Positions 25,113 to 33,396 of a DNA stretch of 54,704 bases are shown in pieces. The translations under genes and the position numbers were made by a program. Under the pieces are notes generated by a model. It was not told the DNA's origin. It did not search any database and saw only the letters and a list, made by a program, of their open reading frames with translations. The DNA comes from Bdellovibrio sp. ZAP7 (GTDB lineage Bacteria; Bdellovibrionota; FAC87; UBA2466). The stretch lies in the NCBI GenBank assembly GCA_945878405.1, contig CAMCTJ010000013.1, positions 1-54,704 on the forward strand, written 5' to 3'. The stretch's first letter is position 1. Every line of letters starts with the position of its first letter.

Positions 25113-26911
25113 TTGTCGGGATTGATCTCGGAACCACTAATAGTTTGATTGGAATGATTGAAAAAGGTCGTCCCAGACTATTTAAATCAGAACAAGATAA
25201 AACGCTCGTCCCGTCCGTAGTTTACTTCCCTGAACATTCAGCCCCAGTCGTAGGTGATCAAGCGCAGTCTAAAAAAGCGGTCGAGCCTGAAAAAGTTGTA
25301 TTCAGTGCAAAACGTTTCATAGGCAAGGGAGCAAAAGACATTCAAGACTGGCAAAGACTCGTTCCCTTTGATTTTTCTCCAAGCACGGATCAAATGGTCC
25401 GTTTTAAAGTAGGAACCAAGTCGTATACTCCCATTGAAATTGGATCTTTTGTTTTAAAACATCTGAAATCAATTGCTGAAAAAGAGTTGGGAACTGCAGT
25501 GACCAAAGCGGTCATTACGGTGCCCGCATACTTTAACGATGCTCAACGACAGGCCACTAAATTTGCAAGTGAGCTCGCAGGACTCGAAGTAGCGAGAATC
25601 GTCAATGAACCCACTGCTGCTTGTTTGGCTTACGGTCTAGATAAAAAGGCGCAGGGAAATATTGCCGTTTTTGATTTGGGAGGCGGAACCTTTGACATCT
25701 CTATTTTGAGAGTGACAGGCGGAGTTTTTGAAGTGTTAGCAACCAATGGGAACACTTCTTTGGGTGGAGACAATTTTGATGAGGCCCTCGTTCAAGCACT
25801 TGCTGAAGAAATCCAGCAACAAACGGGCAACGACCCCATGGCAGATACTATCGGGCGTGCAAAACTAAGACTCGAATGTGAAAAAGCAAAAAAGGCACTT
25901 TCTCAGGAAGTAGAATTCAGCTTTTCTTTTAAAAGTGGAGATCATTCCTTCTCAAAAATTCTTACACGCTCTTATTTCAATCAGGTGATTGAGCCTATTC
26001 TCCAAAAAGCACTCGAACCCTGTCTCAGCTGCCTCGAGGATGCAGGAATGCCACCGACCGCATTAACCGATGTGATTCTGGTGGGAGGAAGCACTCGCGT
26101 TCCCAGAGTAAAAGAGTTTGTGCGAGAAACTTTCAAGCGTGAGCCGATTTGTACTCTGGATCCCGACGAAGTAGTTGCGATTGGAGCTTCAGTACAAGCT
26201 AATATCTTATCAGGGCAAACTTCCGGAATGCTTCTTCTCGATGTCATTCCACTCTCGTTGGGAATTGAGACGATGGGAGGTGTGGTGAGTAAAATCATCC
26301 ACCGAAATTCAACTATTCCCACTTCTGCAACAGAACACTATTCGACTTATATCGATGGACAAGTTTCAGTGGATATTCATGTGCTTCAAGGAGAGAGAGA
26401 GCTTGCTCAGGACAATCGGAGCCTAGCACGTTTTCAACTCAAAATTCCCCCTCTGCCGGCGGGAGTACCCAAAATCGAGGTTGAGTTTATTGTGGACGCC
26501 AATGGCATTTTAAATGTACGCGCAATGGAATTAAGAACGGGCCAAGTGGCTATGGTTACAGTCAATCCAAGCTACGGATTATCAGATGCCGAAGTAGAAA
26601 CGATGCTGATGGCCTCTTTTGAGAATGCCGAAACAGATTTTGAAAAACGATTTTTAATAGAAGCTCAAATCGAAGCCGACAGCCTCGTTCGAGCGACTCA
26701 AAAATCGCTGGCCCAGGGCGCTCAGTTGCTTAACACGGAGCAAAAGGAAGAAATTGAAAGAGCGATTCGACGCGTAGAACGTTCTTTAACCACCAAGAGC
26801 CGAGAGGAAATTAAGAAGAGCTGTGAACACTTAAGCACTGTTACTGAGAAATTTGCCCAAGATCTACTGAATCACGCTCTAAACAACGCTCTCTCAGACA
26901 AGGAGATTTAG
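25109..26911 (+). CDS. hscA: Hsp70-type chaperone HscA
   Basis: 600 residues. The ATPase domain has the phosphate-1 motif [10 protein letters not shown], phosphate-2 [12 protein letters not shown], and adenosine motif [10 protein letters not shown]; the substrate-binding domain and helical lid follow from about 370. The short C-terminus without an acidic EEVD-like tail and its place behind hscB fit HscA rather than DnaK. With HscB it drives cluster release from IscU by binding its LPPVK motif. Confidence 0.96.
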   Translation: MIVGIDLGTTNSLIGMIEKGRPRLFKSEQDKTLVPSVVYFPEHSAPVVGDQAQSKKAVEPEKVVFSAKRFIGKGAKDIQDWQRLVPFDFSPSTDQMVRFKVGTKSYTPIEIGSFVLKHLKSIAEKELGTAVTKAVITVPAYFNDAQRQATKFASELAGLEVARIVNEPTAACLAYGLDKKAQGNIAVFDLGGGTFDISILRVTGGVFEVLATNGNTSLGGDNFDEALVQALAEEIQQQTGNDPMADTIGRAKLRLECEKAKKALSQEVEFSFSFKSGDHSFSKILTRSYFNQVIEPILQKALEPCLSCLEDAGMPPTALTDVILVGGSTRVPRVKEFVRETFKREPICTLDPDEVVAIGASVQANILSGQTSGMLLLDVIPLSLGIETMGGVVSKIIHRNSTIPTSATEHYSTYIDGQVSVDIHVLQGERELAQDNRSLARFQLKIPPLPAGVPKIEVEFIVDANGILNVRAMELRTGQVAMVTVNPSYGLSDAEVETMLMASFENAETDFEKRFLIEAQIEADSLVRATQKSLAQGAQLLNTEQKEEIERAIRRVERSLTTKSREEIKKSCEHLSTVTEKFAQDLLNHALNNALSDKEI

Positions 26912-26912
26912 A

Positions 26913-27107
26913 ATGAAATGGACCGATATTGACGAAATTGCCATCAAGCTTTGGGAAAAACATCCTGAGGTAAATCCAATTTCCGTGCGATTTACGGATT
27001 TACACCGCTGGGTGACAGAGCTCGCAGGTTTTGATGACAATCCAAAGAATTCAAATGAAAAAATTCTCGAAGCTATTCAGATGCGGTGGTTAGACGAATA
27101 CGAGTAA
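26913..27107 (+). CDS. iscX: IscX (YfhJ) iron-binding adaptor
   Basis: 64 residues, all acidic and short. MKWTDIDEIAIKLWEKHPEVNP, DLHRWVTELAGFDDNP and the final MRWLDEYE match IscX (quoted in parts). It binds iron and IscS and tunes desulfurase activity. It follows hscA by one base with GGAG as ribosome binding site inside the hscA end. The gene for ferredoxin that lies between hscA and iscX in many proteobacteria is missing. Confidence 0.94.
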   Translation: MKWTDIDEIAIKLWEKHPEVNPISVRFTDLHRWVTELAGFDDNPKNSNEKILEAIQMRWLDEYE

Positions 27108-27260
27108 GAGTCCTTAACAAAAATTAAGAATATCTAATACCTAACTCACCTCCCAGGGCAGCCCGTGCTAAACTTATTATAGTTTGCTTACCGCCGTTCG
27201 CGCGGGTCTTTAAATAAACAACAAAAAGTAGTTTTAGCGTCGCCACCAAGGAGGCCTTCT

Positions 27261-28985
27261 ATGACCGGACTGGGCAGGATGTTGGTTGCCATTGCGTTAG
27301 TAACTGCAGGACACGTTTCTTTTGCCGCAAGAGTCGAGTTTTCTGGCTCTCAAAATAAAGCGGTATTGGAATCGCGTATCGTTCCTTCTCGAACCTCATC
27401 AGTTTCAACTGTCAGTTTGGATCTTACGATCCCGGCAATTGAAATAAATAAAGATGCGGCAGGGTTTGATTCACTCCAAGTTTCCTCCCTAAGACCCTCT
27501 CCCTTCATTGGGAGCCCTGAGGTTTTGGGAACAGGCTCTCTCTTGGTTGTTCCTCAAGGATATCAGCCCGAGTTGGAAATACTCCAAGTCGAAGAACGGC
27601 AACTGGAAGGCGTCCGAGTCCGACCTGCTCAACATGAGTGGCGATGTGGCGGTCCTAAAGGCAGCTTCGCTTTCAATGCTGCTCTTTATGGGTCAGATTC
27701 CGTCTATCCTCAGCAATGGGCTAGTTTGCAAGAAGTAGGCAATTTGGCTGGTGTTCGATTAGTACGAGTTGCCTTGAATCCACTTCGAATGGATATGGCT
27801 AACCAAAGACTTCTTGTTGCAACCCGAATGCAACTTAACGTGCATTTCAAACAAGTAAGCCGAGCGGTCGTTCCTCACTCCGTTTCCAAATCAGTGCTCG
27901 AAACTTTGCAAGCAAGCACTGTGAACGGAAAATCTTTGAATCAGCTGATTCGAAGCAACGGCCGTGCAGACCGAATGGTCATTCTCACTGCTGATTTTCT
28001 CAAAGAAACCCTGAAGCCTTACATTGCTTGGAAAACTAGCCGTGGAATGCAAGTAGATGTGGTTACTTTGACTGAAGCTGGTGGCGATAAAAATGCCCTT
28101 CAAGATTATATTAAAACGGCTTATGAACAAGCCACTGTAAAGCCCACTTATCTGTTGTTTGTAGGAAATAAAGAAACTCTTCCTGCTTTCAAGGAGTCGA
28201 CAGCTTCTGGCTCTGCAGCTTCCGATTATCGAATGGCCCTACTTACTGGAGATGATGCGATTCCAGATGTGTTCTACGGCCGATTCCTAGCAGATACAGA
28301 AGCTGAATTAGCCACCCAGATTCAAAGAACCATTGAATATGAAAAAGCTCCTGGCTCTCAGCCCTGGTACCGACAAGGCATGACTATCGCCAGCGATGAA
28401 GGGTCTGGGCCCAGCGATCAGGAATATGCTGAGCAAATCCAAGAAGCACTCAAAGCTGGTTCTTATCAAGCAGTGGATGGCTTCTATCAAGGAGAAATGA
28501 CAGCCACTTCCAAGAATATTCTGGGAGCTTTAAAAGAAGGCCGAAGTTGGATTGCTTATTTCGGACACGGAAGTGGAACTTCTTGGGGCTCTGTGAATGA
28601 CAAGTTCTCAGTTTCAACCGTAGCTGAAGTCGATAACACGGGTAAATTGCCTGTGTTGATTGACGTTGCTTGCCAGAACGCTAGCTGGATGAACATCTCC
28701 AAATGTTTTGGTAAAGCCTGGATGACTGAAACTGGAGAAACGGGTCCCCAAGGCACTGTTGCTTACTACGGTGGTTCGGTAAATATCAGCTGGCATCCAC
28801 CCGCCATTATGAGCGTTGGGATCGCAAAGCGCCGTTTCGAAAATTCAGTGCGAACCATCGGCTCTTCAGTCTTGGCTGGCCAACTCTACTTGTTGGAACA
28901 AATGGGCGAAAGCTCACAGGTTACCGACAACATGAAATGGTACAACCTATTTGGTGATCCTTCTTTGGTTGTAAGAACCAACTAA
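27261..28985 (+). CDS. Secreted gingipain-family (C25) cysteine peptidase
   Basis: 574 residues. Signal peptide 1-22 (SFA-AR); residues 40-200 resemble the C25 propeptide; residues 235-574 are the caspase-like catalytic domain with H436 (YFGHGSGTSWG) and C471 (IDVACQNASW). The C-terminus ends at YNLFGDPSLVVRTN, immediately after the catalytic domain, so no Ig-like domain and no type IX secretion tail is present; export would be by Sec to the periplasm or beyond by another route. AAGGAGG six bases before the ATG gives a strong ribosome binding site, and a terminator follows. It cleaves proteins, but the cut specificity cannot be read from sequence alone. Confidence 0.87.
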   Translation: MTGLGRMLVAIALVTAGHVSFAARVEFSGSQNKAVLESRIVPSRTSSVSTVSLDLTIPAIEINKDAAGFDSLQVSSLRPSPFIGSPEVLGTGSLLVVPQGYQPELEILQVEERQLEGVRVRPAQHEWRCGGPKGSFAFNAALYGSDSVYPQQWASLQEVGNLAGVRLVRVALNPLRMDMANQRLLVATRMQLNVHFKQVSRAVVPHSVSKSVLETLQASTVNGKSLNQLIRSNGRADRMVILTADFLKETLKPYIAWKTSRGMQVDVVTLTEAGGDKNALQDYIKTAYEQATVKPTYLLFVGNKETLPAFKESTASGSAASDYRMALLTGDDAIPDVFYGRFLADTEAELATQIQRTIEYEKAPGSQPWYRQGMTIASDEGSGPSDQEYAEQIQEALKAGSYQAVDGFYQGEMTATSKNILGALKEGRSWIAYFGHGSGTSWGSVNDKFSVSTVAEVDNTGKLPVLIDVACQNASWMNISKCFGKAWMTETGETGPQGTVAYYGGSVNISWHPPAIMSVGIAKRRFENSVRTIGSSVLAGQLYLLEQMGESSQVTDNMKWYNLFGDPSLVVRTN

Positions 28986-29010
28986 GTTCACAAAATAGTC
29001 TGGTTATGAA

Positions 29011-29040
29011 GAGGCCTTCCCACCGGAAGGCCTCTTTTTT
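29011..29040 (+). terminator. Intrinsic terminator of the C25 peptidase gene
   Basis: A 10-bp perfect stem (gaggccttcc / ggaaggcctc), 4-base loop, then six T and further AT. The tail abuts the stop of the convergent gene. Confidence 0.92.
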
Positions 29041-29833
29041 ATTTTGCTAGATTTTGCTTTGAAGTAATTGCTCGAGGAATTGGGAGCTTTACTTGATAGA
29101 TGGATGAACATTCTTTTCCCGTTACCCAAAGTGACTTTCCATCAAACGCTATTCCATCAACAATGGGACACTCTTCCTTTTGCGGGAGTTCCCAAAAGCT
29201 TTGAACTTTACCCGTCTGAAGATCCACAGAAAAAATTGTTCCCCGATGCGTGCTAAAACTTGAAGTCCAAAGGCGCTTGCCATCCCAAGCTAAATCTTCC
29301 AAATCAACCGCATCCGTTACCAATGTTTTTGTCCACTTACGGTTTTCGGGATCATAGAAGTAAAGTTTATTGCTAAAGTTGCCCGTCATTACTAGCTCTC
29401 GACCTACTTTTTCAATTCCCCAACTGCAGTCTTCAGGAACCTCTTCAATTTTTTCGAAAGTGAGTTGGTTGTTTCTGAGTTTTCCTTGGTACAGACCTTT
29501 GCTCTTGAAAGACAAATTCCATAACTTTCCAGAAACCCACTTAATACTCTCACTGTATTCTGTAGCAGGGGCATAGGATTCAACCACGCTGCCATCCTTG
29601 GGATTAATTTTTACAATTCGATTGGGAAGGGCGTTCCAGAGAAATCCTTCGTGAAAATCAAGTCCCTCTGAATACCCGCTGTGTGGAATTTTGTTAATAA
29701 CTTCAAGCGTTTGGGACTGTCCCCATGAAGTGGCCCCGAGGATTAAAGGGCAAATCATCACCAACGCCCTCTTGCGGCACCCCTGCCGGACTGAATTTGT
29801 CACAGTTTGAATAATTGCGGCTACGTTGCGCAT
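29039..29833 (-). CDS. Exported beta-propeller protein (glutamine cyclotransferase-like / SMP-30-like)
   Basis: 264 residues from the ATG at 29833. A long basic N-region and a hydrophobic segment ending GATSWGQ act as export signal. The mature protein has about five YxxG/LWxTS-type blades (FLWNALPNRIVKINPKDG, RLWTSSFSTHRGTIFSVD, SLWVTGKECSSIYQVKLP) that fit a five- to seven-bladed propeller of the glutaminyl cyclotransferase or SMP-30 group. The usual catalytic residues cannot be confirmed. A binding or structural role is equally possible. Divergent to it runs a candidate sigma-54 transcript. Confidence 0.6.
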   Translation of the reverse strand: MRNVAAIIQTVTNSVRQGCRKRALVMICPLILGATSWGQSQTLEVINKIPHSGYSEGLDFHEGFLWNALPNRIVKINPKDGSVVESYAPATEYSESIKWVSGKLWNLSFKSKGLYQGKLRNNQLTFEKIEEVPEDCSWGIEKVGRELVMTGNFSNKLYFYDPENRKWTKTLVTDAVDLEDLAWDGKRLWTSSFSTHRGTIFSVDLQTGKVQSFWELPQKEECPIVDGIAFDGKSLWVTGKECSSIYQVKLPIPRAITSKQNLAK

Positions 29834-29852
29834 ATCAACACCTTTGTTTCCG

Positions 29853-29868
29853 TGGCACACCCCTTGCT
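29853..29868 (+). promoter_or_regulatory. Sigma-54 (RpoN) promoter for an intergenic RNA
   Basis: TGGCACACCCCTTGCT: consensus TGGCAC-N5-TTGCW with exactly 10 bases between the -24 GG (29854-29855) and -12 GC (29866-29867). It points right, into a gap with no plus-strand gene. Confidence 0.72.
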
Positions 29869-29878
29869 CTTCTTATCG

Positions 29879-30112
29879 TACAAATCGGTTCGTTAGTTGA
29901 ACTGTGAGGCCAGAGGAAAAAGGAAGTACGTTAGCGATTTTAATCATCTTATCACAGACCCTTTATACAGGGTCACATAAACAGAGCCTTTTCGGCGGTC
30001 CCAACCCTGGTACCCTATTACCCTGAACGAAAAGCTTTCCTAACCGTCGTCGTTCGCTCTGGGATAGGGGAAAACGATTCCTCTTAATCGTTTTCCCCTA
30101 TCCAATTATTTT
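29879..30112 (+). ncRNA. Candidate sigma-54-dependent small RNA
   Basis: The RNA would start about 12 bases after the sigma-54 -12 element and end after a perfect 18-bp hairpin, giving roughly 235 nt. No open reading frame on this strand is convincing. Internal structure includes a 6-bp hairpin (gaccct/agggtc, 29957-29974) and a long-range stem gaacga/tcgttc (30025-30030 with 30050-30055). Between them lie three ACCCT boxes at 8-base intervals (30004, 30012, 30020), C-rich single-stranded candidates for pairing with purine-rich ribosome binding sites. It matches no RNA family that I know. The call rests on promoter, structure and terminator; expression is not shown. Confidence 0.5.
30062..30112 (+). 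terminator. Perfect 18-bp hairpin, terminator-like
   Basis: Arms 30062-30079 and 30086-30103 are fully complementary around a 6-base loop (cctctt). On the plus strand a T-rich stretch (aattatttt) follows; on the minus strand no T run follows. It fits termination of the plus-strand RNA best, though it also sits two bases behind the stop codon of the minus-strand gene. Confidence 0.7.
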
Positions 30113-30918
30113 CTGCTATTCCCAATCACGATTAAGAAAATAAGCGCCAAGATAAAAATAAAGATAAGGATCTTAACGATAAGCCACCAATCAAATTTCT
30201 TGGACTTTTGTCTTTGATCAAGCTCATTTTCAGCTTCTACTAAACTTCGTTTTTTCCCCTCACCCAGCCGGGTGCCTTCTCCCTCGTTTTTTGCTTTGTC
30301 CTGCGGGTTCTTTTTTCCACCACTAACGGACTCTTCTCTACCCGAAGCGCTTTCACCTTCAATGGCTCCTCCACCGCCTCTGCGTGTTCCTCCACCACCT
30401 CCCTCTTCACCGTTTTCACCCCGCATTTTTCCTCCAGGAGTTTTGGGCGGCCCCGAAAAAAAATCTTCTCCACCTGCCATGCTTCCCGATCCTGCGGTAC
30501 CCGCTCCTGCGTATCGGCCCGCACCCCCGGCTCCCTCGCCGGTCTGAATATTTCCAGTTTGAATCCCTGATCCAGCCCCACTTTCACCCACTCCCACCTG
30601 ACCGGTTTGTATCTGCCCCCCGGTCTTAATGTCTCCAGTTTGAATCTCGCCCCCGGTTTCTATGCTCTGTCCCGTCCCGACTTCTCCTGTTTGAATATCC
30701 GGCAGAGGTTCTTTACTAAACCACTCAGCTGGAACTGGAGGCTTTCTTCGTCCCTTCGGGGTTTGGGCAATGATCGCAACGAATTTACTTCGCTCATTTT
30801 TGAAGGTTTGAATCAAAGGATCGCCAAATTTATCAATGATAATAGGAACAGCAACCGCAGCAACCAGTGCAATAAACATCAAATACTCAACAATTGCACT
30901 GCCCCGGCGATTAAGCAT
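30106..30918 (-). CDS. Pilin-like N-terminus with IQTG repeats and C-terminal membrane anchor
   Basis: 270 residues. Residues 1-30 (RRGSAIVEYLMFIALVAAVAVP) resemble the processing and assembly segment of Flp/TadE-type pilins: a short basic leader, G before the cut, Glu at +5 of the hydrophobic helix. Residues 75-127 hold seven copies of IxTG (five IQTG, one IETG, one IKTG). Residues 128-230 are Gly/Ser/Glu/Lys-rich and probably disordered. A C-terminal hydrophobic helix spans about 244-266. No pilus assembly genes are adjacent. The start is 22 bases beyond mpl, so the two are probably one operon. Function unknown; a surface or envelope-spanning protein is likely. Confidence 0.65.
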   Translation of the reverse strand: MLNRRGSAIVEYLMFIALVAAVAVPIIIDKFGDPLIQTFKNERSKFVAIIAQTPKGRRKPPVPAEWFSKEPLPDIQTGEVGTGQSIETGGEIQTGDIKTGGQIQTGQVGVGESGAGSGIQTGNIQTGEGAGGAGRYAGAGTAGSGSMAGGEDFFSGPPKTPGGKMRGENGEEGGGGGTRRGGGGAIEGESASGREESVSGGKKNPQDKAKNEGEGTRLGEGKKRSLVEAENELDQRQKSKKFDWWLIVKILIFIFILALIFLIVIGNSRK

Positions 30919-30940
30919 GTCGGTCTCTATGGCAAACGGG

Positions 30941-32341
30941 TTATGGGATGAGATTTAAAATCTTACTCTGTATTTTATCAAATTCCCCATTAGACATCAC
31001 TACCACAATGTCTTCGGGGCGAAGGTCACTTTTTAAACAGTCTAAAATAGCAGTTGTACTTGAAAATTCGTGTGCTTTCTTACCTCTAAGTGTCAACTGA
31101 CTAGACAAATCCCCGGTAGACAGTCTTTCTTTCTCACCCAAATCTTGAGCCTTGAAAGGCGCCGACAATAAAATCAGATCGGCTTGATCAAAACACTCCG
31201 TATATTCTTTTTGGTGTACGTTTCGGCGAGCGGTTGCTGATCGAGGTTCGAATAACGCCACAATTCTTCTCTTTGGAAATCGGTGCTTCACAGCGCTTAG
31301 AGTTGCTTTCACCTCGGTGGGATGATGGGCAAAATCATCAATCAGTAAGAAAGGTTCTTTCTTTAAGATCTCTTGTCTTCGCTTTACCCCTCGAAATCGA
31401 GGAACAATCGGCCTGATGGATTCGATGGAAATCCCTAAGTTAGAAGCAACACAGATACCAGATAACAGATTCATCAAGTTATGGACTCCAAACATTTCAG
31501 TTCGAAACTCTCCGAGATTTCTTCCCTTGTAGGTAACTTCAAATTGAAATCCTTGAGGGCTTTCTTGGATGTTTGCAAGCCTCCACATGGCTCCGTCACT
31601 CGATCCAAATGTCTGTACCGGGCAAAGAGCTTTTTGGGCGACTTCCATTGCATTGAGGTCGTGGTAGTTCACTACGAGAACACCATCACCGGGAAGAAGG
31701 CTTGCCAACTTTTCAAAGTTCTCTTTCACATGAGCGAGATCTCGATAAATATCGGCGTGGTCAAACTCGACATTCGAGATAATACACGCAGTCGGATTGT
31801 AGTGGAGAAACTTAGGTCCTTTATCAAAAAAAGCCGAGTCGTACTCATCTCCCTCGCCTACAAAAACTTCTCCCTCAGAAATAAAACTGCCAGTGGGCAA
31901 ATCAACTGGAACTCCGCCGATTAAATAGCTGGGATCTTTTTTGAGTTCTTGAAACAAAAAGCTTATCCAAGAAGTCGTTGTCGTCTTGCCATGAGTTCCC
32001 GCACAAACGATTGATAATTTATCCTTGATAACAAACCTGCGAACGGCCTCTGGAAATGAGCAAAAGGGAACTCCCGATTGAATCCAAGCCTGTGCTTCTG
32101 GGTTCTCTTTTCGAATGACATTCCCGATGACAACTCGATCTGGCTGGATCTTCTGAATATGCTCGCCTGAGTACCCCTCGAATAATCGAATGTTTGCATT
32201 ACTCAATGCCGATTTCATGGGCTCATACAGTTTTCCATCTGATCCGCTCACATCAAACCCTGCTTTTGAAAGAGCGATGGCAAGACTACCCATTCCAACC
32301 CCACCTACTCCAACAAAGTGAACCTTTTGTTTTTCACTCAT
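30941..32341 (-). CDS. mpl: UDP-N-acetylmuramate:L-Ala-gamma-D-Glu-meso-DAP ligase
   Basis: 466 residues from the ATG at 32341, which forms ATGA with the upstream gene. The N-terminal Rossmann motif is FVGVGGVGMGSLA, the ATP-binding P-loop GTHGKTTTTS (115-124), and the central NVEFDHADIY and C-terminal DDFAHHPTEVKAT follow Mur-ligase order. The KPDRVVIGN-like segment (QPDRVVIGNVIRKENPE) and RFRGVKRRQE distinguish Mpl from MurC. It reattaches recycled murein tripeptide to UDP-MurNAc in the cytoplasm. Its neighbours, a penicillin-binding-type hydrolase and BamB, make this an envelope maintenance operon. Confidence 0.92.
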   Translation of the reverse strand: MSEKQKVHFVGVGGVGMGSLAIALSKAGFDVSGSDGKLYEPMKSALSNANIRLFEGYSGEHIQKIQPDRVVIGNVIRKENPEAQAWIQSGVPFCSFPEAVRRFVIKDKLSIVCAGTHGKTTTTSWISFLFQELKKDPSYLIGGVPVDLPTGSFISEGEVFVGEGDEYDSAFFDKGPKFLHYNPTACIISNVEFDHADIYRDLAHVKENFEKLASLLPGDGVLVVNYHDLNAMEVAQKALCPVQTFGSSDGAMWRLANIQESPQGFQFEVTYKGRNLGEFRTEMFGVHNLMNLLSGICVASNLGISIESIRPIVPRFRGVKRRQEILKKEPFLLIDDFAHHPTEVKATLSAVKHRFPKRRIVALFEPRSATARRNVHQKEYTECFDQADLILLSAPFKAQDLGEKERLSTGDLSSQLTLRGKKAHEFSSTTAILDCLKSDLRPEDIVVVMSNGEFDKIQSKILNLIP

Positions 32342-33396
32342 TTTTCGATCTCTTTCCAATAACGAGCCACTTCATCATGAAGTACCGGTCTCAATCGACG
32401 AATGCGCTCATCCAAACGACTTGGATGCACTCGATTTGTTAAAAAGATACAAAAACCCTGAACCTCGGGGTCGATCCAAATAGAGGTCCCAGTAAATCCG
32501 AGATGGCCAAAGCTCTTTGAAGAAAACAAAGAACCGGCTGAGGACCCTTCAAAGGAACGGGTATCCCAACCGTATGCCCAAGAGCTTTGGGAGACCCTAT
32601 TTGCCCGAGAAGTAAATAACTGTGCGGTCTTTTGGTTGAGCCATTGGGAATTTCCTAAGACAGCGCTCAACCATTCTCGACAAAGCGGCTGGATTCCTTC
32701 GGCAGAACCAAAAAGACCAGCGTGAGGAGCAATCCCCTTAAGAGCGGCAGCATTTTCATCGAACGCTTCACCGTGCAGGCAACGTCCGATGTCTTTTCTC
32801 CATTCGGTAGCCACAGACTGTTCACGAGGAACTGGCCCAAAGCTCACACTTTTAAGTTTCAGTGGCTTAACCACTTCCGTTTCAAAACTTTTTGTTAAAG
32901 GCTCGTGGGTTAGATTTTCTACTGCTGTTCCCAGTAACAAAAATCCAATATCACTGTACCGAGTTGCTTTTCCCGGGGGATTCTCAATAAAAATGGCTGG
33001 GTTTCTTAAGAGAGCTTCCCTCCAGGAAGTAGACTCATAAAGAGGGTACCAATCTTTAAGTCCTGCAGAATGATTCAACAACTCGTTCAATCGCAACGAA
33101 CCGTAAGGAGTTTTTTGCCATTCGGGAGCGACTTCTCCTAATTCCTGTTCAAGGGCAAATACCCCTTTTTCAAAAAGTCTTGCTAAAATACTCACGGTAC
33201 AAAGAGGCTTCGTAAGACTCGCAAGATCAAACAAAGTAGTGTTATCAACCGATTGGTTAGGTGCCCAGTAAGTGGTAACCCCTCCAGCGAGAGATAAGTT
33301 TACCTTCGGGGATTCGATGACACATTGATAGGCTGAAAAAATAAATTCCTGTCGCGCCTGCTCAAGAATGATTTTTATCGTATTTTGATTTGCCAA
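32338..33396 (-). CDS. Class C beta-lactamase-like serine hydrolase
   Basis: 352 residues. The SxxK motif is S60-L-T-K63 (FDLASLTKPL), the Tyr motif is Y147-S-D, and HLGFTG stands at the position of the KTG/HxG triad. LRLNELLNHSAGL is typical of the family of AmpC, DD-peptidases and esterases. No signal peptide is visible, so it should be cytoplasmic, unlike most DD-peptidases. It appears to start with TTG at 33396 inside the end of bamB; this start is weakly supported. ATGA coupling to mpl suggests work on muropeptides or their amino acids in recycling, but esterase activity cannot be excluded. Confidence 0.8.
   Translation of the reverse strand: MANQNTIKIILEQARQEFIFSAYQCVIESPKVNLSLAGGVTTYWAPNQSVDNTTLFDLASLTKPLCTVSILARLFEKGVFALEQELGEVAPEWQKTPYGSLRLNELLNHSAGLKDWYPLYESTSWREALLRNPAIFIENPPGKATRYSDIGFLLLGTAVENLTHEPLTKSFETEVVKPLKLKSVSFGPVPREQSVATEWRKDIGRCLHGEAFDENAAALKGIAPHAGLFGSAEGIQPLCREWLSAVLGNSQWLNQKTAQLFTSRANRVSQSSWAYGWDTRSFEGSSAGSLFSSKSFGHLGFTGTSIWIDPEVQGFCIFLTNRVHPSRLDERIRRLRPVLHDEVARYWKEIEK

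Noticed and set aside
29879-30112. Cyclic-di-GMP (GEMM) riboswitch-like RNA in the intergenic region
   Set aside because: Abundant RNAs of that type are known from Bdellovibrio, but I cannot find the GEMM core motifs here.
30272-30629. Proline-rich plus-strand frames
   Set aside because: They are the reverse complement of the Gly-rich and IQTG-repeat parts of the minus-strand gene.
31240-31255. tRNA T-loop-like ggttcgaat
   Set aside because: It lies inside mpl, and no cloverleaf can be formed around it.
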